Assembly: GCF_000479045.1 (NCBI RefSeq)
Contig: NZ_KI518165.1
Location: 1-60,362 of the forward strand
Direction of reading: 5' to 3'
From: Cetobacterium somerae ATCC BAA-474
Lineage (GTDB): Bacteria; Fusobacteriota; Fusobacteriia; Fusobacteriales; Fusobacteriaceae
Length of the DNA stretch: 60,362 nucleotides
This document shows positions 25,906 through 35,684 of this stretch, in pieces. The notes beneath the pieces were generated by a model. That model saw only the letters and a program-made list of their open reading frames with translations, was not told the origin of the DNA and ran no database searches. Position 1 is the stretch's first letter. Each line of letters begins with the position of its first letter. The position numbers were made by a program, and so were the translations under genes.

Positions 25906-27192
25906 TTAAAAATTAAATCTTACAACTCTTCTTGGTCGACCTGCACTTGTACAAACTTCATACTCTATTATCTCTGCATAGCCACTTGTTATAATTGGTT
26001 TAATTATTCTATTTACACTTCTTTCAGTTATTTCTAAAATTTCTGAAAGTTCCTTACTCGTAAATTCTTTTTTACCAAAAGTTTCATGTAATGCTCTTAT
26101 TTTAGATAGATACTTTGGTGTTATTCCAATTTTTTTTGCTTCTTTTTCAAAATTTTCACTTATTTTAGTTGAATAATCAAACCTAGTTTTTTTATACAGA
26201 GGACCTCTTATTTTATTATCTGAAAAAAGAAAAATCTCTCCTTTGTCATTTACTAAACTTATATTCAATGCTTTTCTTGCATTTATTGTAGCACCTTGAA
26301 TATTTTCTGCATATCCAATCCCCACTGCTACTTTAGCACCTAACATATATATTTCATTTACTAATTTTAAAAAATTAACTTCATTTTCTTTAGTTTCTAG
26401 AATTTTTTGAGTTGTGAAAAATATATATTCATCTTCTGAAAACTCTTGATAATTACCATGTATATTTTTAGAATACTTTAAAAATATATCATTTAAATTT
26501 GCTTTAAACACAGCCCTATCATTTTCAAGTTCATCTTTCTTATGTTTTTTAATAATCTTTACAATTTTTATTCCAATTCTATTTTTAAAATTTTCATTAA
26601 TTTTTATATCTTTCAAAAGTGCTTTCATTTGATTACTAATCTCATTTTTTGTTGACTGTAATCTATATACAGGCTTTTTCTTACTTTTAAAATAATCATA
26701 AACATATCCAAAAGCTGTCAATATACAGTGAACTTCACCTTTAGATAGATTTTTAATATGTTCATCTAAGAAATCCAATTCAGTTTTATCCTCTTCATAT
26801 TCTTGAACATCAACTCTATCTAATGTTATTCCAAATTCATCAAGAGTATCTAATAAAACGTCTTTTTCAACTATATCAAAACCTACTTTTAAGTTATTTA
26901 TGTTTGGATAATTTTCTCTTACTTCCCATAGAGCTTTTAAGATACTTCCTGCTTCTCTATTTGAATAAACCATTGGTACATTTAACCCCAATTTGCTCAC
27001 TATTTCTGAATGAACACCTATTCCTGTAGAAAATACTCCATCTACTCTCCCCTTTAAATCTTTTAAATTTTCTACAGAATCCCTCAATTGTTTTATTTCA
27101 TAAGGTAAAAATCTTATGTGAGAATATTGTGGTTCTAGAGTTTTTAAAATTTTTTTTACTGAGTCTGGATAACCAATAATAGCAATTTTCAT
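25906..27192 (-). CDS. Large transcriptional regulator (sensor region, GGDEF-like fold, winged helix)
   Basis: The 428 residues look like three parts. Residues 1-190 form an alpha/beta sensor (MKIAIIGYPDSVKKIL..., FSTGIGVHSEIVSKLGLNVPMVYSNREAGSILKAL). Residues about 215-340 contain a segment resembling a degenerate GGDEF/nucleotidyl-cyclase-like fold (MLGAKVAVGIGYAENIQGATINARKAL). Residues about 350-428 form a winged-helix DNA-binding domain (KEFTSKELSEILEITERSVNRIIKPIITSG) ending in an Arg-rich strand. Catalytic GGDEF residues are absent, so a binding role is likely. It lies just upstream of the transporter-amidohydrolase operon and probably controls it. I cannot name the family with certainty. 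Confidence 0.7.
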   Translation of the reverse strand: MKIAIIGYPDSVKKILKTLEPQYSHIRFLPYEIKQLRDSVENLKDLKGRVDGVFSTGIGVHSEIVSKLGLNVPMVYSNREAGSILKALWEVRENYPNINNLKVGFDIVEKDVLLDTLDEFGITLDRVDVQEYEEDKTELDFLDEHIKNLSKGEVHCILTAFGYVYDYFKSKKKPVYRLQSTKNEISNQMKALLKDIKINENFKNRIGIKIVKIIKKHKKDELENDRAVFKANLNDIFLKYSKNIHGNYQEFSEDEYIFFTTQKILETKENEVNFLKLVNEIYMLGAKVAVGIGYAENIQGATINARKALNISLVNDKGEIFLFSDNKIRGPLYKKTRFDYSTKISENFEKEAKKIGITPKYLSKIRALHETFGKKEFTSKELSEILEITERSVNRIIKPIITSGYAEIIEYEVCTSAGRPRRVVRFNF

Positions 27193-27218
27193 TCTCTACT
27201 CTCCCTAAATAAATTTTT

Positions 27219-27638
27219 TTATTTTCCACAACATTTTTTATATTTTTTTCCAGACCCACAAGTACATGGATCATTTCTTCCAATCTTTTCATCTTTTACG
27301 ATAGTTCCTTGAAGTGGTAGCCATCCATAATATAGCCATTCATTATTAAGCTTTACAAACTTACTTTTTTCATGGTGAACTACCTCTTGTCCATTCTCTT
27401 TATAAAAAGCCTTAAATTCAACGATTCCTTCTAAATCATCTTCAGTTCCAGCTTCAGTTGATACTATCTCCAATCCTAACCATTCCGAATTTAATGCCCA
27501 CTTTCTTGTTTCTTCAATGTCCATATCCCCTTTTGTTTCTGGGTGATGAGTTTCTACTATAAATTCTATATTTCCATTTTCAAAGGCACTATATCTTGCT
27601 TTCATTAATTCTTCAGCAGTTTTAAAATTATTTATCAT
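27219..27638 (-). CDS. YchJ-like protein with C-terminal SEC-C zinc motif
   Basis: A 139-residue protein. The middle part matches the YchJ/NTF2-like fold ([48 protein letters not shown]). The C-terminus is a SEC-C metal-binding motif ([18 protein letters not shown]) similar to the SecA tail. The N-terminal SEC-C found in E. coli YchJ is absent. Its function is not established; SEC-C tails bind zinc and often contact ribosomes or SecB. It overlaps the preceding gene by 11 nt and is followed 26 nt later by the regulator. Confidence 0.85.
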   Translation of the reverse strand: MINNFKTAEELMKARYSAFENGNIEFIVETHHPETKGDMDIEETRKWALNSEWLGLEIVSTEAGTEDDLEGIVEFKAFYKENGQEVVHHEKSKFVKLNNEWLYYGWLPLQGTIVKDEKIGRNDPCTCGSGKKYKKCCGK

Positions 27639-28020
27639 CTTCTTTAAACTCCTCTAGTTTTTTTAAATTCTCTAACTCTTTTTCCATCTTTTTAACTTTT
27701 TTATAAATCTCATTTATCCTGAACTCTAAAGAGTTTAAAATCCAAAATTGAAAATGACTAGCCCTTTGTGATTCATAAAACATCCATATCAATTTTATTA
27801 CACCAAATAAAATAGCAACTTGAACTGCTAATGTTGGAGTTATTCTATTAAAAACACCACCTAAGATTAATAGTGCAGCTATTATTATTATTAAAAGTGT
27901 ATTTATAATTTTGTTTTGTTTGCTGTTTGATCCACCTATTTGACCTACAATATTTCTAATTCTTTCTTTTTCTTTCTGAAATTCCTGTAACTCTTCTCTT
28001 AATTGCTCTTCCCCTCTCAA
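27628..28020 (-). CDS. Hypothetical membrane protein with flanking coiled coils (TTG start)
   Basis: A protein of about 130 residues not assigned to a family. A charged N-terminal helix ([19 protein letters not shown]) is followed by two hydrophobic helices (about 42-60 and 64-83) and a C-terminal coiled coil ([24 protein letters not shown]). No ATG is available. AAAGGAGGG is followed 6 nt later by TTG at 28020, which I take as the start; another TTG at 28050 lies inside nadE. Its position between nadE and a YchJ-like gene gives no functional hint. Confidence 0.65.
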   Translation of the reverse strand: MRGEEQLREELQEFQKEKERIRNIVGQIGGSNSKQNKIINTLLIIIIAALLILGGVFNRITPTLAVQVAILFGVIKLIWMFYESQRASHFQFWILNSLEFRINEIYKKVKKMEKELENLKKLEEFKEDDK

Positions 28021-28037
28021 ATCTAGCCCTCCTTTAT

Positions 28038-28862
28038 TTATACTCCCCAATCTCTAGGATATCTAAACTCTCTTCCTATAGTTCTTGTAGATATCTTTGC
28101 TATTAAAGGAAGTTTTCTTTTATATTGAGACATCTTAATTTTCCAAATAACTTTATTTACAATATCTTCTGGATAACCTTTTTTTATAATCTCATCTTTT
28201 TTTTCTCTTTCATCTATTAAAGAAAATAAAATCTCATCTGCTAGCTTGTAAGAAAACCCTAATTCACTCTCGTCAGTTTGACCTTCCCATAAGTCAGCAC
28301 TGGGTTTTTTATCTATTAATGGTTGTGGTACTCCCATATGTTTTGATAATTCCCACACTTGAGTTTTATACAAGTCTCCTATAGCATTAATAGCCGATGC
28401 AGCATCTCCAAATTGTGTACTGTATCCTAATAACATCTCTGTTTTATTAGATGTTCCTAAAACCAATGCTTTCTCTTTGGCAGAATAATCAAATAAAATA
28501 CACATTCTTTCTCTTGCCATTCTATTCCCTTTTCTTAATCCATCCATATCTGGATTCATTTGAAAATATGGTTCTACCATTGGAGTTATCTCTATTAATT
28601 TTGATCTTATCCCTAAATCCTCTACAACTAGCTTAGCATGATCAACACTTTCTTTACTTGAAGTTTTATAAGGCATAAGTATACCTAAAACATTTTCTGG
28701 TCCAAAAGCTTTTGCAGCTAAATATGCTACTAATGCTGAATCTATTCCTCCTGAAAGTCCTAAAACAACTTTAGAAAATCCAACTTTATTAGCTTCTTCT
28801 TTTAAAAAATTAACTAGTATATCTTCAACCAAATTCAAATCTAAATCTAATCTGCAACTCAT
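28038..28862 (-). CDS. nadE: NAD+ synthase (ammonia-type)
   Basis: NadE amidates nicotinate adenine dinucleotide to NAD+ via an adenylated intermediate. The 274 residues carry the PP-loop [17 protein letters not shown], the downstream [12 protein letters not shown] segment and [18 protein letters not shown], all typical. The length corresponds to the short enzyme without a glutaminase domain, so it should use ammonia. AGGAGA precedes the ATG. It is 9 nt after ylqF. Confidence 0.95.
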   Translation of the reverse strand: MSCRLDLDLNLVEDILVNFLKEEANKVGFSKVVLGLSGGIDSALVAYLAAKAFGPENVLGILMPYKTSSKESVDHAKLVVEDLGIRSKLIEITPMVEPYFQMNPDMDGLRKGNRMARERMCILFDYSAKEKALVLGTSNKTEMLLGYSTQFGDAASAINAIGDLYKTQVWELSKHMGVPQPLIDKKPSADLWEGQTDESELGFSYKLADEILFSLIDEREKKDEIIKKGYPEDIVNKVIWKIKMSQYKRKLPLIAKISTRTIGREFRYPRDWGV

Positions 28863-28871
28863 CTTTTTCTC

Positions 28872-29768
28872 CTACTTATATAAGTTTTTAATCTCTTCAG
28901 CGATATCCATATCCAAGCCAAACTTACCTAATTTACAAGCTCTATAATCTCTTAAAAGTGTATACGTTGCTTGCTGAACATTTAAATGTCCACCCTTTTG
29001 TAACATATTCATTCTAAGAGCTATCGATTCTATTATTGCACCACTAACTTGATCAAAATCTTCATCTAAAAGTTTATATTTTTCCTTTAAAACATCTTTT
29101 TTTCCCATTTTTAACATTTTTTCTATTAATACACAAGCAACTTCATCTATCGGAAGTATTTCATCTCTAATTGCACCTGTTATTGCTAAATTATAACCTA
29201 CTTCTTGATTTTCAAATTTTGGCCATAAAATTCCAGGAGTATCTAACAATTCTAATCCCTCTTTAATTCTGATCCATTGCTTTCCTCTTGTAAATCCAGG
29301 CTTATTTCCTACTCCAGCACTATTTTTCCCTACTATTCTATTGATTAATCTCGACTTTCCAACGTTTGGTATTCCAGCTACCATTAATCTCGTATTAACT
29401 TTTCTTAATCCTTTTTTTAATAATCTTTCTTTTTTTTCTTTAGAAACTTTTTCTATAATTGTGTAAAGAGTTTTCATATTAAAACCAGTTTCTGCTGATA
29501 GCTCTAATACCTCATCTGCAAAATTATTTTCCTTAAAAAACTTTTTCCAGAAATTAATCTCTTCTTTTGTAACTAAATCTGATTTATTTATTACAATTAC
29601 TCTTTTTTTATTTTTTGCAAAACCAGCTATATCAGGATTTTTACTTGATAAAGGAATTCTTGCATCTACAACTTCAAGAACAATATCTATCAAAGGCATA
29701 TTTTCCTTAATTAAATCTTTCGTTTTTTTCATATGCCCTGGATACCAGTTAATTTTTGTCATTGACAT
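28872..29768 (-). CDS. ylqF: Ribosome biogenesis GTPase YlqF/RbgA
   Basis: A circularly permuted GTPase required for late 50S assembly. The 298 residues show G motifs in permuted order: G4 NKSD (about 57-60), G1 GIPNVGKS (about 133-140) and G3 DTPG (about 178-181). The start MSMTKINWYPGHMKKT is a family signature. AGAGGTG precedes the ATG. It sits among other ribosome and RNA genes (rsmI, tlyA). Confidence 0.95.
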   Translation of the reverse strand: MSMTKINWYPGHMKKTKDLIKENMPLIDIVLEVVDARIPLSSKNPDIAGFAKNKKRVIVINKSDLVTKEEINFWKKFFKENNFADEVLELSAETGFNMKTLYTIIEKVSKEKKERLLKKGLRKVNTRLMVAGIPNVGKSRLINRIVGKNSAGVGNKPGFTRGKQWIRIKEGLELLDTPGILWPKFENQEVGYNLAITGAIRDEILPIDEVACVLIEKMLKMGKKDVLKEKYKLLDEDFDQVSGAIIESIALRMNMLQKGGHLNVQQATYTLLRDYRACKLGKFGLDMDIAEEIKNLYK

Positions 29769-29780
29769 TATCTCTCACCT

Positions 29781-30446
29781 CTATTTTTCATTACCCTTTA
29801 TTAAAAGAACTATCTCTCCTTTTACAGGATTTTTTGAAAGTTTCTCTATTAATTCAGTGGTTGTTCCTCTTAATATTTCTTCATAAATTTTTGTTATTTC
29901 TCTTACTATTACTACTTCTCTTATTCCAATAAAAGTTTCTATATCTCTTAATGTCTTTTCAATTCTATGAGGCGATTCAAATATAACAATTGTTCTTTCC
30001 TCGTTTGCTAAAGATTTTAAAAGAGTTTGTCTTCCCTTTTTTTTAGGTAAAAATCCCTCAAAACAAAATCTTCTAGTTGATATTCCTGCAACTGAAGCTG
30101 CTGCCGTCATTGCACTCGGTCCAGGAATTGGTATAACCTTTATCCCTCTTTTTAAAGCTTCATCAACCACTTCAAATCCAGGATCTGATATACAAGGAGT
30201 TCCAGCATCTGTTACTAGTGCAATTTTATTTCCATTTTCTAGCATATTTGCTATATTGGAAACCTGATGCATTTTTGTGTGTTCATCATATCTATAAACT
30301 ATTTTTTCTATTCCTAAATGATTTAATAACTTTTTTGTTACTCTTGTATCTTCTGCAAAAACAAAATCTACCTCTTCAAAAGTTTTTATAGCTCTTAAAG
30401 TTATATCATCTAAATTTCCTATAGGTGTTGCTACTATATAAAGCAT
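29781..30446 (-). CDS. rsmI: 16S rRNA (cytidine1402-2'-O)-methyltransferase
   Basis: RsmI methylates the ribose of C1402 in the decoding centre. The 221-residue tetrapyrrole-methylase fold shows LYIVATPIGNLDDITLRA at the start, FAEDTRVTKKLLNHLGI, LVTDAGTPCISDPG and FEGFLPKKKGR. The length is at the short end of the family, without the extra C-terminal region. It starts 18 nt after ctpA. Confidence 0.95.
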   Translation of the reverse strand: MLYIVATPIGNLDDITLRAIKTFEEVDFVFAEDTRVTKKLLNHLGIEKIVYRYDEHTKMHQVSNIANMLENGNKIALVTDAGTPCISDPGFEVVDEALKRGIKVIPIPGPSAMTAAASVAGISTRRFCFEGFLPKKKGRQTLLKSLANEERTIVIFESPHRIEKTLRDIETFIGIREVVIVREITKIYEEILRGTTTELIEKLSKNPVKGEIVLLIKGNEK

Positions 30447-30464
30447 TTTCTACCTCATTTCTTC

Positions 30465-31742
30465 CTATTTTTTCTCCAAAAGTTTATTCATCTCTTCAAC
30501 TGCTTTATCTAGTTGAATATCTCCTTTTGAAATTATTTTTTTAGCTTCCTCTTCTCCCTTAACCTCTTTTATAATCTCGTTTCTATTCTCTTTTGTTTCA
30601 TCTTCATTTATATTTGTAACGAAACCATTAAAGAATAGGAAATCATCTTTTTCTTCTACTAAGATATCAGGCTCTATTCCTTTTCCGTGAATAGATACTC
30701 CACTAGGAGTATAGTATTTAGCTATTGTTAATTTTATTCCATCTCCATCTGGTAAAGGTAATAATGTTTGAACACTTCCCTTTCCAAATGATTTTTCTCC
30801 TATTAAAATACCTCTTTTATAATCTTTTATTGCTCCTGAAACAATTTCAGAAGCTGAGGCACTTCCTTCATTTATTAAAACTATTAAAGGAAAATCACCA
30901 AAATATTTCCCTTCTCTATATGCAATCTCTTCATCTCCTGTTTTTCCCTTTGTACTAACTATTTTTCCCTCTGGAATAAACATAGAAGATATTTTTACTG
31001 CTTGTCCTAAAGATCCTCCTGGATTACTTCTTAAATCAAGAATAATACCTTTAGCACCTTTTTTGATTAATCCTTCTAAATCTTTACGTACATCTTTATA
31101 TACGTCTTCACCAAATTGTGTTAATCTTAAATAACCAATATCTTTTCCAATCATTTTACTTTTTACATACTTCAATTGAATAATTGATCTTTTTAATTCA
31201 ACATCTTTAGTTTCTTTTGCCTCTTCTCTATAAACTGTAAGTTTTACTGAAGTTCCTGGTTCTCCTTTTAACTTTTTAACACTTTGTTCACTTGTTAATT
31301 TATAAGTACTTTCACCATCTATTGCTATAATTTTATCTTTAGCTCTTATTCCAGCTAAATATGCTGGTGTATCTTCTATTGGTGAAACTACAATTAAAGG
31401 TTCATCTGCTTTTTTCTGAATAACCATTCCTACACCTGCATATTTTCCTTCAATATCCTCTTTAAAACTTTCTAATTCCTCTTTTGTAAAATAATTTGAA
31501 TGAGGATCATCTAAAGACTCCATCATTCCCTTTAATGCTCCTTGCATAAGAGTTGTATTAGTTGGATCTTTTTCAGTTCCTACATGATTTTCTTTTATGA
31601 TATTCATAATATCAGAAAGCTCTTTTAATTCCTTTATATTTGCAATAAATCCATTATCTACAGAATATGATGGAACTGTATTCACAATCATAATTCCAGA
31701 TAAAAGTAGTGCTACTCCAGTATTTCTTAACAGTTTTATCAT
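30465..31742 (-). CDS. ctpA: Carboxyl-terminal processing protease (S41)
   Basis: S41 proteases cleave envelope proteins from the C-terminus, often hydrolases that cut peptidoglycan cross-links. The 425 residues include a signal peptide (about 1-28) and a PDZ domain (about 95-175, GVGMVIQKK...LAGIRAKDKI). The catalytic domain has the Ser in INEGSASASEIVSGA and the Lys in GEKSFGKGSVQ. The long acidic C-terminal tail is not conserved-looking. Its ATG overlaps the tlyA stop by 4 nt. Confidence 0.94.
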   Translation of the reverse strand: MIKLLRNTGVALLLSGIMIVNTVPSYSVDNGFIANIKELKELSDIMNIIKENHVGTEKDPTNTTLMQGALKGMMESLDDPHSNYFTKEELESFKEDIEGKYAGVGMVIQKKADEPLIVVSPIEDTPAYLAGIRAKDKIIAIDGESTYKLTSEQSVKKLKGEPGTSVKLTVYREEAKETKDVELKRSIIQLKYVKSKMIGKDIGYLRLTQFGEDVYKDVRKDLEGLIKKGAKGIILDLRSNPGGSLGQAVKISSMFIPEGKIVSTKGKTGDEEIAYREGKYFGDFPLIVLINEGSASASEIVSGAIKDYKRGILIGEKSFGKGSVQTLLPLPDGDGIKLTIAKYYTPSGVSIHGKGIEPDILVEEKDDFLFFNGFVTNINEDETKENRNEIIKEVKGEEEAKKIISKGDIQLDKAVEEMNKLLEKK

Positions 31743-32545
31743 ATGGCTCCTCCCAAGTTCTTTCCTAGCTTTACAACTGATTCTATGTTGATATGCGACT
31801 CTTCATCTCCTATTTCAAATATAGAAATATATTCAACATTTCCTTTTGTACCTGTTATTGGTGAAAAATCTAGTGCCTTTAATCTAAGACCAGATTTTTT
31901 AGCTTCTTCTATAACCATTTCTATTGCCATTATGTGCTTCTTACTATCTTTTACTATTCCACCTTTTTCAATATTTTCTTTTCCTACTTCAAATTGTGGT
32001 TTTATTAATGCCATAAGTTTTGTATCATCTTTAAAAAATTTAACTAAATGCTCTATTACTTTTGTAATAGATATAAATGATACATCCATAACAATATAAT
32101 CTACTTTTTCATTACCTAAATCAGCCAATGTTAAATCTTTAATATGAGTATTTTCTAATGATTTTACTTTATCATTAGTTCTTAATTTCCAATCTAATTG
32201 ATTTGTTCCTACGTCAACTGCATATACAAAAGACGCTCCATTTTGTAATGAACAATCTGTAAATCCACCTGTTGAAGATCCTACATCAAGTACTCTTTTT
32301 CCTTGTAAATCTAAGTTAAAAACATTTATAGCTTTTTCAAGTTTTAAGCCACCACGACTTACATACTTACAAGCATCACCCTTAACTCTTATTATAGGTT
32401 CCTCATCTATTTTTATAGATGTTCCAGGTTTATCTATTTTTTTTTCATTTATTATAACTAACCCAGCCATAATTGCTCTTTTTGCTTTTTCTCTAGTTTC
32501 ATAAAATCCTTTTTCAACTAGTAGAACATCTACTCTTTCTTTCAT
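31739..32545 (-). CDS. tlyA: TlyA-family rRNA 2'-O-methyltransferase
   Basis: TlyA enzymes methylate ribose 2'-OH of 16S and/or 23S rRNA. The 268 residues have an N-terminal S4 RNA-binding domain (RVDVLLVEKGFYETREKAKRAI) and a FtsJ-like methyltransferase domain with the SAM motif VLDVGSSTGGFTDCSL. Catalytic-type residues lie in VDYIVMDVSFIS and LIKPQFE. It is in a row with dxs, the common tlyA-dxs neighbourhood of many bacteria, and shares one base (TAATG) with the HD gene. Confidence 0.93.
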   Translation of the reverse strand: MKERVDVLLVEKGFYETREKAKRAIMAGLVIINEKKIDKPGTSIKIDEEPIIRVKGDACKYVSRGGLKLEKAINVFNLDLQGKRVLDVGSSTGGFTDCSLQNGASFVYAVDVGTNQLDWKLRTNDKVKSLENTHIKDLTLADLGNEKVDYIVMDVSFISITKVIEHLVKFFKDDTKLMALIKPQFEVGKENIEKGGIVKDSKKHIMAIEMVIEEAKKSGLRLKALDFSPITGTKGNVEYISIFEIGDEESHINIESVVKLGKNLGGAI

Positions 32546-33375
32546 TAATTTCCTTCCTTTTCAAAAATCTTATCATCCTCTAAATAATTTAGTAGTGGAT
32601 TTTCTAAAATAAGATTTTCAAATCCTAATCTATCAACAGCTTTTATTAACTTCTCAGTTTCTCTAACTCTTTTTGTAAAAAAGTCATCTCCTATAGGGAT
32701 TTTCTTTTTACTTTTGTAGTAACCTAATAGCTGTTTTGTATTTTTAAGTCTAAGTTCATGTTTTGCTCTTTTTAAACGATCCTTTATAACTCCAGTAGTA
32801 CAATTAAATTTTTTAGCTACCTCATCTAAGTTAACACCTTCACTCATAAGTTTTAAAATTTTATCAGCACCAATTGGATTTATTCTATGATACTTTGCTG
32901 AATACATATCAGCTCTGTGAACTATGTGAGCTTCTTTTGTATTAGGTTGAATTTTTCCCCATTTACCATGATGTGATATTACAATATGAGTTATATTTTT
33001 CTTTATTTTATCTACAATTTTTAAATTTAAAACCTCTTCTATTTCTGATAAAACTCTTTCAGCTTCTTTGATAATATATTCAGGTTTCTTTATCATCATT
33101 TGAGAATGAGAAAGTTTTTCGTCAGCTTTTCTTATACTACCCTTACTTAAATCATGAATTATTACTCCAACTACTATTGAGAAAAAATCTACTTTCTCTC
33201 TTGCTTCTTTTAAATCTCTATAATCTCTTCTGATTTCTTCAAAAGATATTTTTAGTACATCATACGTATGAGTTGTTACTTTAACACCTTGATCATCATG
33301 ATGATCTAAATCTAAAACCATTTCATGGTTTAATAGAAGTTTTATAAACTTCAGTGCATTACTATTTTTCGCCAT
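32545..33375 (-). CDS. HD-domain phosphohydrolase
   Basis: A 276-residue protein with an HD metal-dependent phosphohydrolase domain. Ligands are visible in THTYDVL, VIIHDLSK, ISHHGKW and HRADMYS. The C-terminal part resembles a helix-turn-helix (LDEVAKKFNCTTGVIKDRLKRAKHELR), which may give nucleic-acid contact. The substrate is unknown; related HD proteins cleave nucleotides or RNA ends. A TTG frame starts at 33390, but GAGGGT precedes ATG 33375, which overlaps dxs by 14 nt. Confidence 0.82.
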   Translation of the reverse strand: MAKNSNALKFIKLLLNHEMVLDLDHHDDQGVKVTTHTYDVLKISFEEIRRDYRDLKEAREKVDFFSIVVGVIIHDLSKGSIRKADEKLSHSQMMIKKPEYIIKEAERVLSEIEEVLNLKIVDKIKKNITHIVISHHGKWGKIQPNTKEAHIVHRADMYSAKYHRINPIGADKILKLMSEGVNLDEVAKKFNCTTGVIKDRLKRAKHELRLKNTKQLLGYYKSKKKIPIGDDFFTKRVRETEKLIKAVDRLGFENLILENPLLNYLEDDKIFEKEGN

Positions 33376-35185
33376 TAATGCTACCCTCAATTCTCTCTAT
33401 TAGTTTTTTACCTCTTAGACCATAATCCTCTAACAGTACATTTCTTGACCCATGAGGTATTGCCACGCTATCTAAAGCTATTATATTTATATTAATTTTC
33501 ATTTTTTTCTCATTTAAAAATCTCACTACTTCATTACCGAATCCACCTCTTTCATAACCATCTTCAAATGTGAATATATTTTCATATTTTGAAAATTCAT
33601 TAAGAATGAAGTTTTCATCTAAAGGTCTTATAGATGAACAATTTACTATTGTTCCATCTAATCCTTTTCTTAAAAGTTCTGCTTCTATATCAACTATCTC
33701 TTTTAACATTGCACCGGTTACTAAATAAAGATTTTTCTTTCCTTTTCTAACTTCTTTCCATATACCCAATTCAAATTTATTTTTTAAAGTACCTTCTAAT
33801 TCAAATGCCTTTCCTCTTGGAAACCTAATAGCTAGAGGCCCATCTTTAAAATCCTTTGAAAATTCAAGCATCTCTTCTAATTCTGTTCCTGTTGTTGGAG
33901 CAAGTACTCTATAGTTAGGCATACTTAAAAACATATTTATGTCGTGTATACCTTGATGTGTTTTCCCATCTTCTCCAACTATTCCAGCTCTATCTACTAT
34001 AAACCTAACTGGTAAATTTTGTAATCCTACATCGTGTATTAATTGATCTAAAGCTCTTTGGAAAAATGTTGAGTATATTGCTACATAAGGTTTTTTATTT
34101 GATATTGCTAGTCCTGCTGAAAATGTTACTCCATGTCCTTCAGCTATACCTACATCTATGCATCTATCTTCAAATCTATTTTGAAAATCACCTAATCCTG
34201 TTCCTTTTACCATTGCTGCTGAAATAGCATATATACTTTTATCACTCTCTGCTAATTCAACTAATTTTGATCCAAAAATATTAGAATATGTTCGTCCTCC
34301 TGATTCAACCTCACCAGTTTCTGGATTAAATGGAGATATCCCATGAAATTTCTCTTTATTTTCCTCTGCCAATTGATAGCCCTTTCCTTTTTCTGTTTTT
34401 ACATGTATAAAAACAGGTCCTTCCATCTCTTTAGCTACAGTTAAAGTTTTTATTAATTCCTCTAAATTATGGCCATCTATTACGCCTAAAAATTGATATC
34501 CTAAAACTTCTGATATGCTTGAAGGTAAAAAAAACTGTTTTACAGAGTGCTCTATTCTTTCTAATACACTTTTGACTTGATTTCCAACTTTTCCTTTACT
34601 TATGACACTTCTTACATCTTTTCTTATGTTCATGTATGCATTACTAATCATTAGTTTTCCAAAAAATTTAGATAATGAACCTACATTTTTTCCTATAGAC
34701 ATTTCATTATCATTCAATATAACTATTAAATTTTTAAGATTTTCTCCAATATTATTTAACGCTTCTAAAGAATGACCATTCGCTATTGATGCATCACCTA
34801 TAACTACAATAACTTTATCTTCGGGATTTGCTTTAGCTATTCCTGCTCCTGCAGAAAGAGCACTCCCAGCATGTCCTGCTATGAAAAAATCAAAATTACT
34901 TTCTTTTGGATCTGAAAAAGGTCCTATTCCACCTTTTGTTCGTAATGTTTTAAATTTATCTTTTCTTCCTGTTAATAATTTATAAACATATGATTGATGT
35001 CCAACATCAAATAATAGTTTATCTTTTGGTAAGTCAAAAACTTCAACTATTGACTGAGTTAATTCAACTACCCCTAAATTTGGTGCTAAATGCCCACCGT
35101 TTTTACTTGTAATCTCTACAAGAGTATCTCTAATTTCCTGGCTTTCCTTTTGTAACTTATTAATATATTCCTTATCTACCCTCAT
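33362..35185 (-). CDS. dxs: 1-deoxy-D-xylulose-5-phosphate synthase
   Basis: Dxs condenses pyruvate and glyceraldehyde 3-phosphate using thiamine diphosphate, the first step of the MEP pathway. Thiamine-site motifs are VGHQSYVYKLLTGR and VVVIGDASIANGHSLEALNN. The pyrimidine-domain glutamate lies in IAEGHGVTFSAGLA, followed by DRAGIVGEDGKTHQG. The 607 residues are near the usual 620. IspH of the same pathway is at 7981. Confidence 0.96.
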   Translation of the reverse strand: MRVDKEYINKLQKESQEIRDTLVEITSKNGGHLAPNLGVVELTQSIVEVFDLPKDKLLFDVGHQSYVYKLLTGRKDKFKTLRTKGGIGPFSDPKESNFDFFIAGHAGSALSAGAGIAKANPEDKVIVVIGDASIANGHSLEALNNIGENLKNLIVILNDNEMSIGKNVGSLSKFFGKLMISNAYMNIRKDVRSVISKGKVGNQVKSVLERIEHSVKQFFLPSSISEVLGYQFLGVIDGHNLEELIKTLTVAKEMEGPVFIHVKTEKGKGYQLAEENKEKFHGISPFNPETGEVESGGRTYSNIFGSKLVELAESDKSIYAISAAMVKGTGLGDFQNRFEDRCIDVGIAEGHGVTFSAGLAISNKKPYVAIYSTFFQRALDQLIHDVGLQNLPVRFIVDRAGIVGEDGKTHQGIHDINMFLSMPNYRVLAPTTGTELEEMLEFSKDFKDGPLAIRFPRGKAFELEGTLKNKFELGIWKEVRKGKKNLYLVTGAMLKEIVDIEAELLRKGLDGTIVNCSSIRPLDENFILNEFSKYENIFTFEDGYERGGFGNEVVRFLNEKKMKININIIALDSVAIPHGSRNVLLEDYGLRGKKLIERIEGSINGEK

Positions 35186-35197
35186 CTTTTTCCATCC

Positions 35198-35659
35198 TTA
35201 AGCTTGAATATAACCTTTAAACACAAAAGCTACAACCACTCCTAATATAGCCCCTACTAATACTTCTAATGGACTGTGTCCTAAAAGCTCTTTTAATTTT
35301 TCATCATGCAGTTTCTCTCCAACTTTTGCTGCAAATCTATCCAGTAAAGTATTTAAAAGCCCTGCATGTTTTCCTGCTGCTCTTCTAATTCCAGCAGCAT
35401 CATACATCACTACTCCAGCTAAAACAAATGAAATAGCAAATATTGTACTTTGGGTTCCATGAGCTAATCCTATAGCTGTACTTAATGATGCCATAGTTGA
35501 AGAGTGGGAACTTGGCATTCCTCCAGTTTCAAAAATTCTTTTCATATTTAGTTTTCTATCAATAAATATTGTAGTTATAACTTTATAAAACTGGGCTATA
35601 AACCAAGCTATAAATACTACATCTAGAATTCTATTTCCTAAAATTATTCCTTTTTCCAT
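35198..35659 (-). CDS. Divergent PAP2-family membrane protein (YuiD/DUF212)
   Basis: A 153-residue membrane protein with about four helices and the PAP2-like motif FETGGMPSSHSSTMASLSTAIGL followed by GVMYDAAGIRRAAGKHAG. Members are thought to be acid phosphatases or phosphatidate-type phosphatases, but most are untested. It sits 12 nt before dxs, so a link to isoprenyl phosphate handling is conceivable yet unproven. GGGGAAAC precedes the ATG. Confidence 0.88.
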   Translation of the reverse strand: MEKGIILGNRILDVVFIAWFIAQFYKVITTIFIDRKLNMKRIFETGGMPSSHSSTMASLSTAIGLAHGTQSTIFAISFVLAGVVMYDAAGIRRAAGKHAGLLNTLLDRFAAKVGEKLHDEKLKELLGHSPLEVLVGAILGVVVAFVFKGYIQA

Positions 35660-35684
35660 AGTTTCCCCACTCTCTTTTAATTTT

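Noticed and set aside
31743..32099. Rightward ORF opposite tlyA
   Set aside because: Antisense to the conserved methyltransferase domain, with no ribosome site or recognisable domain.
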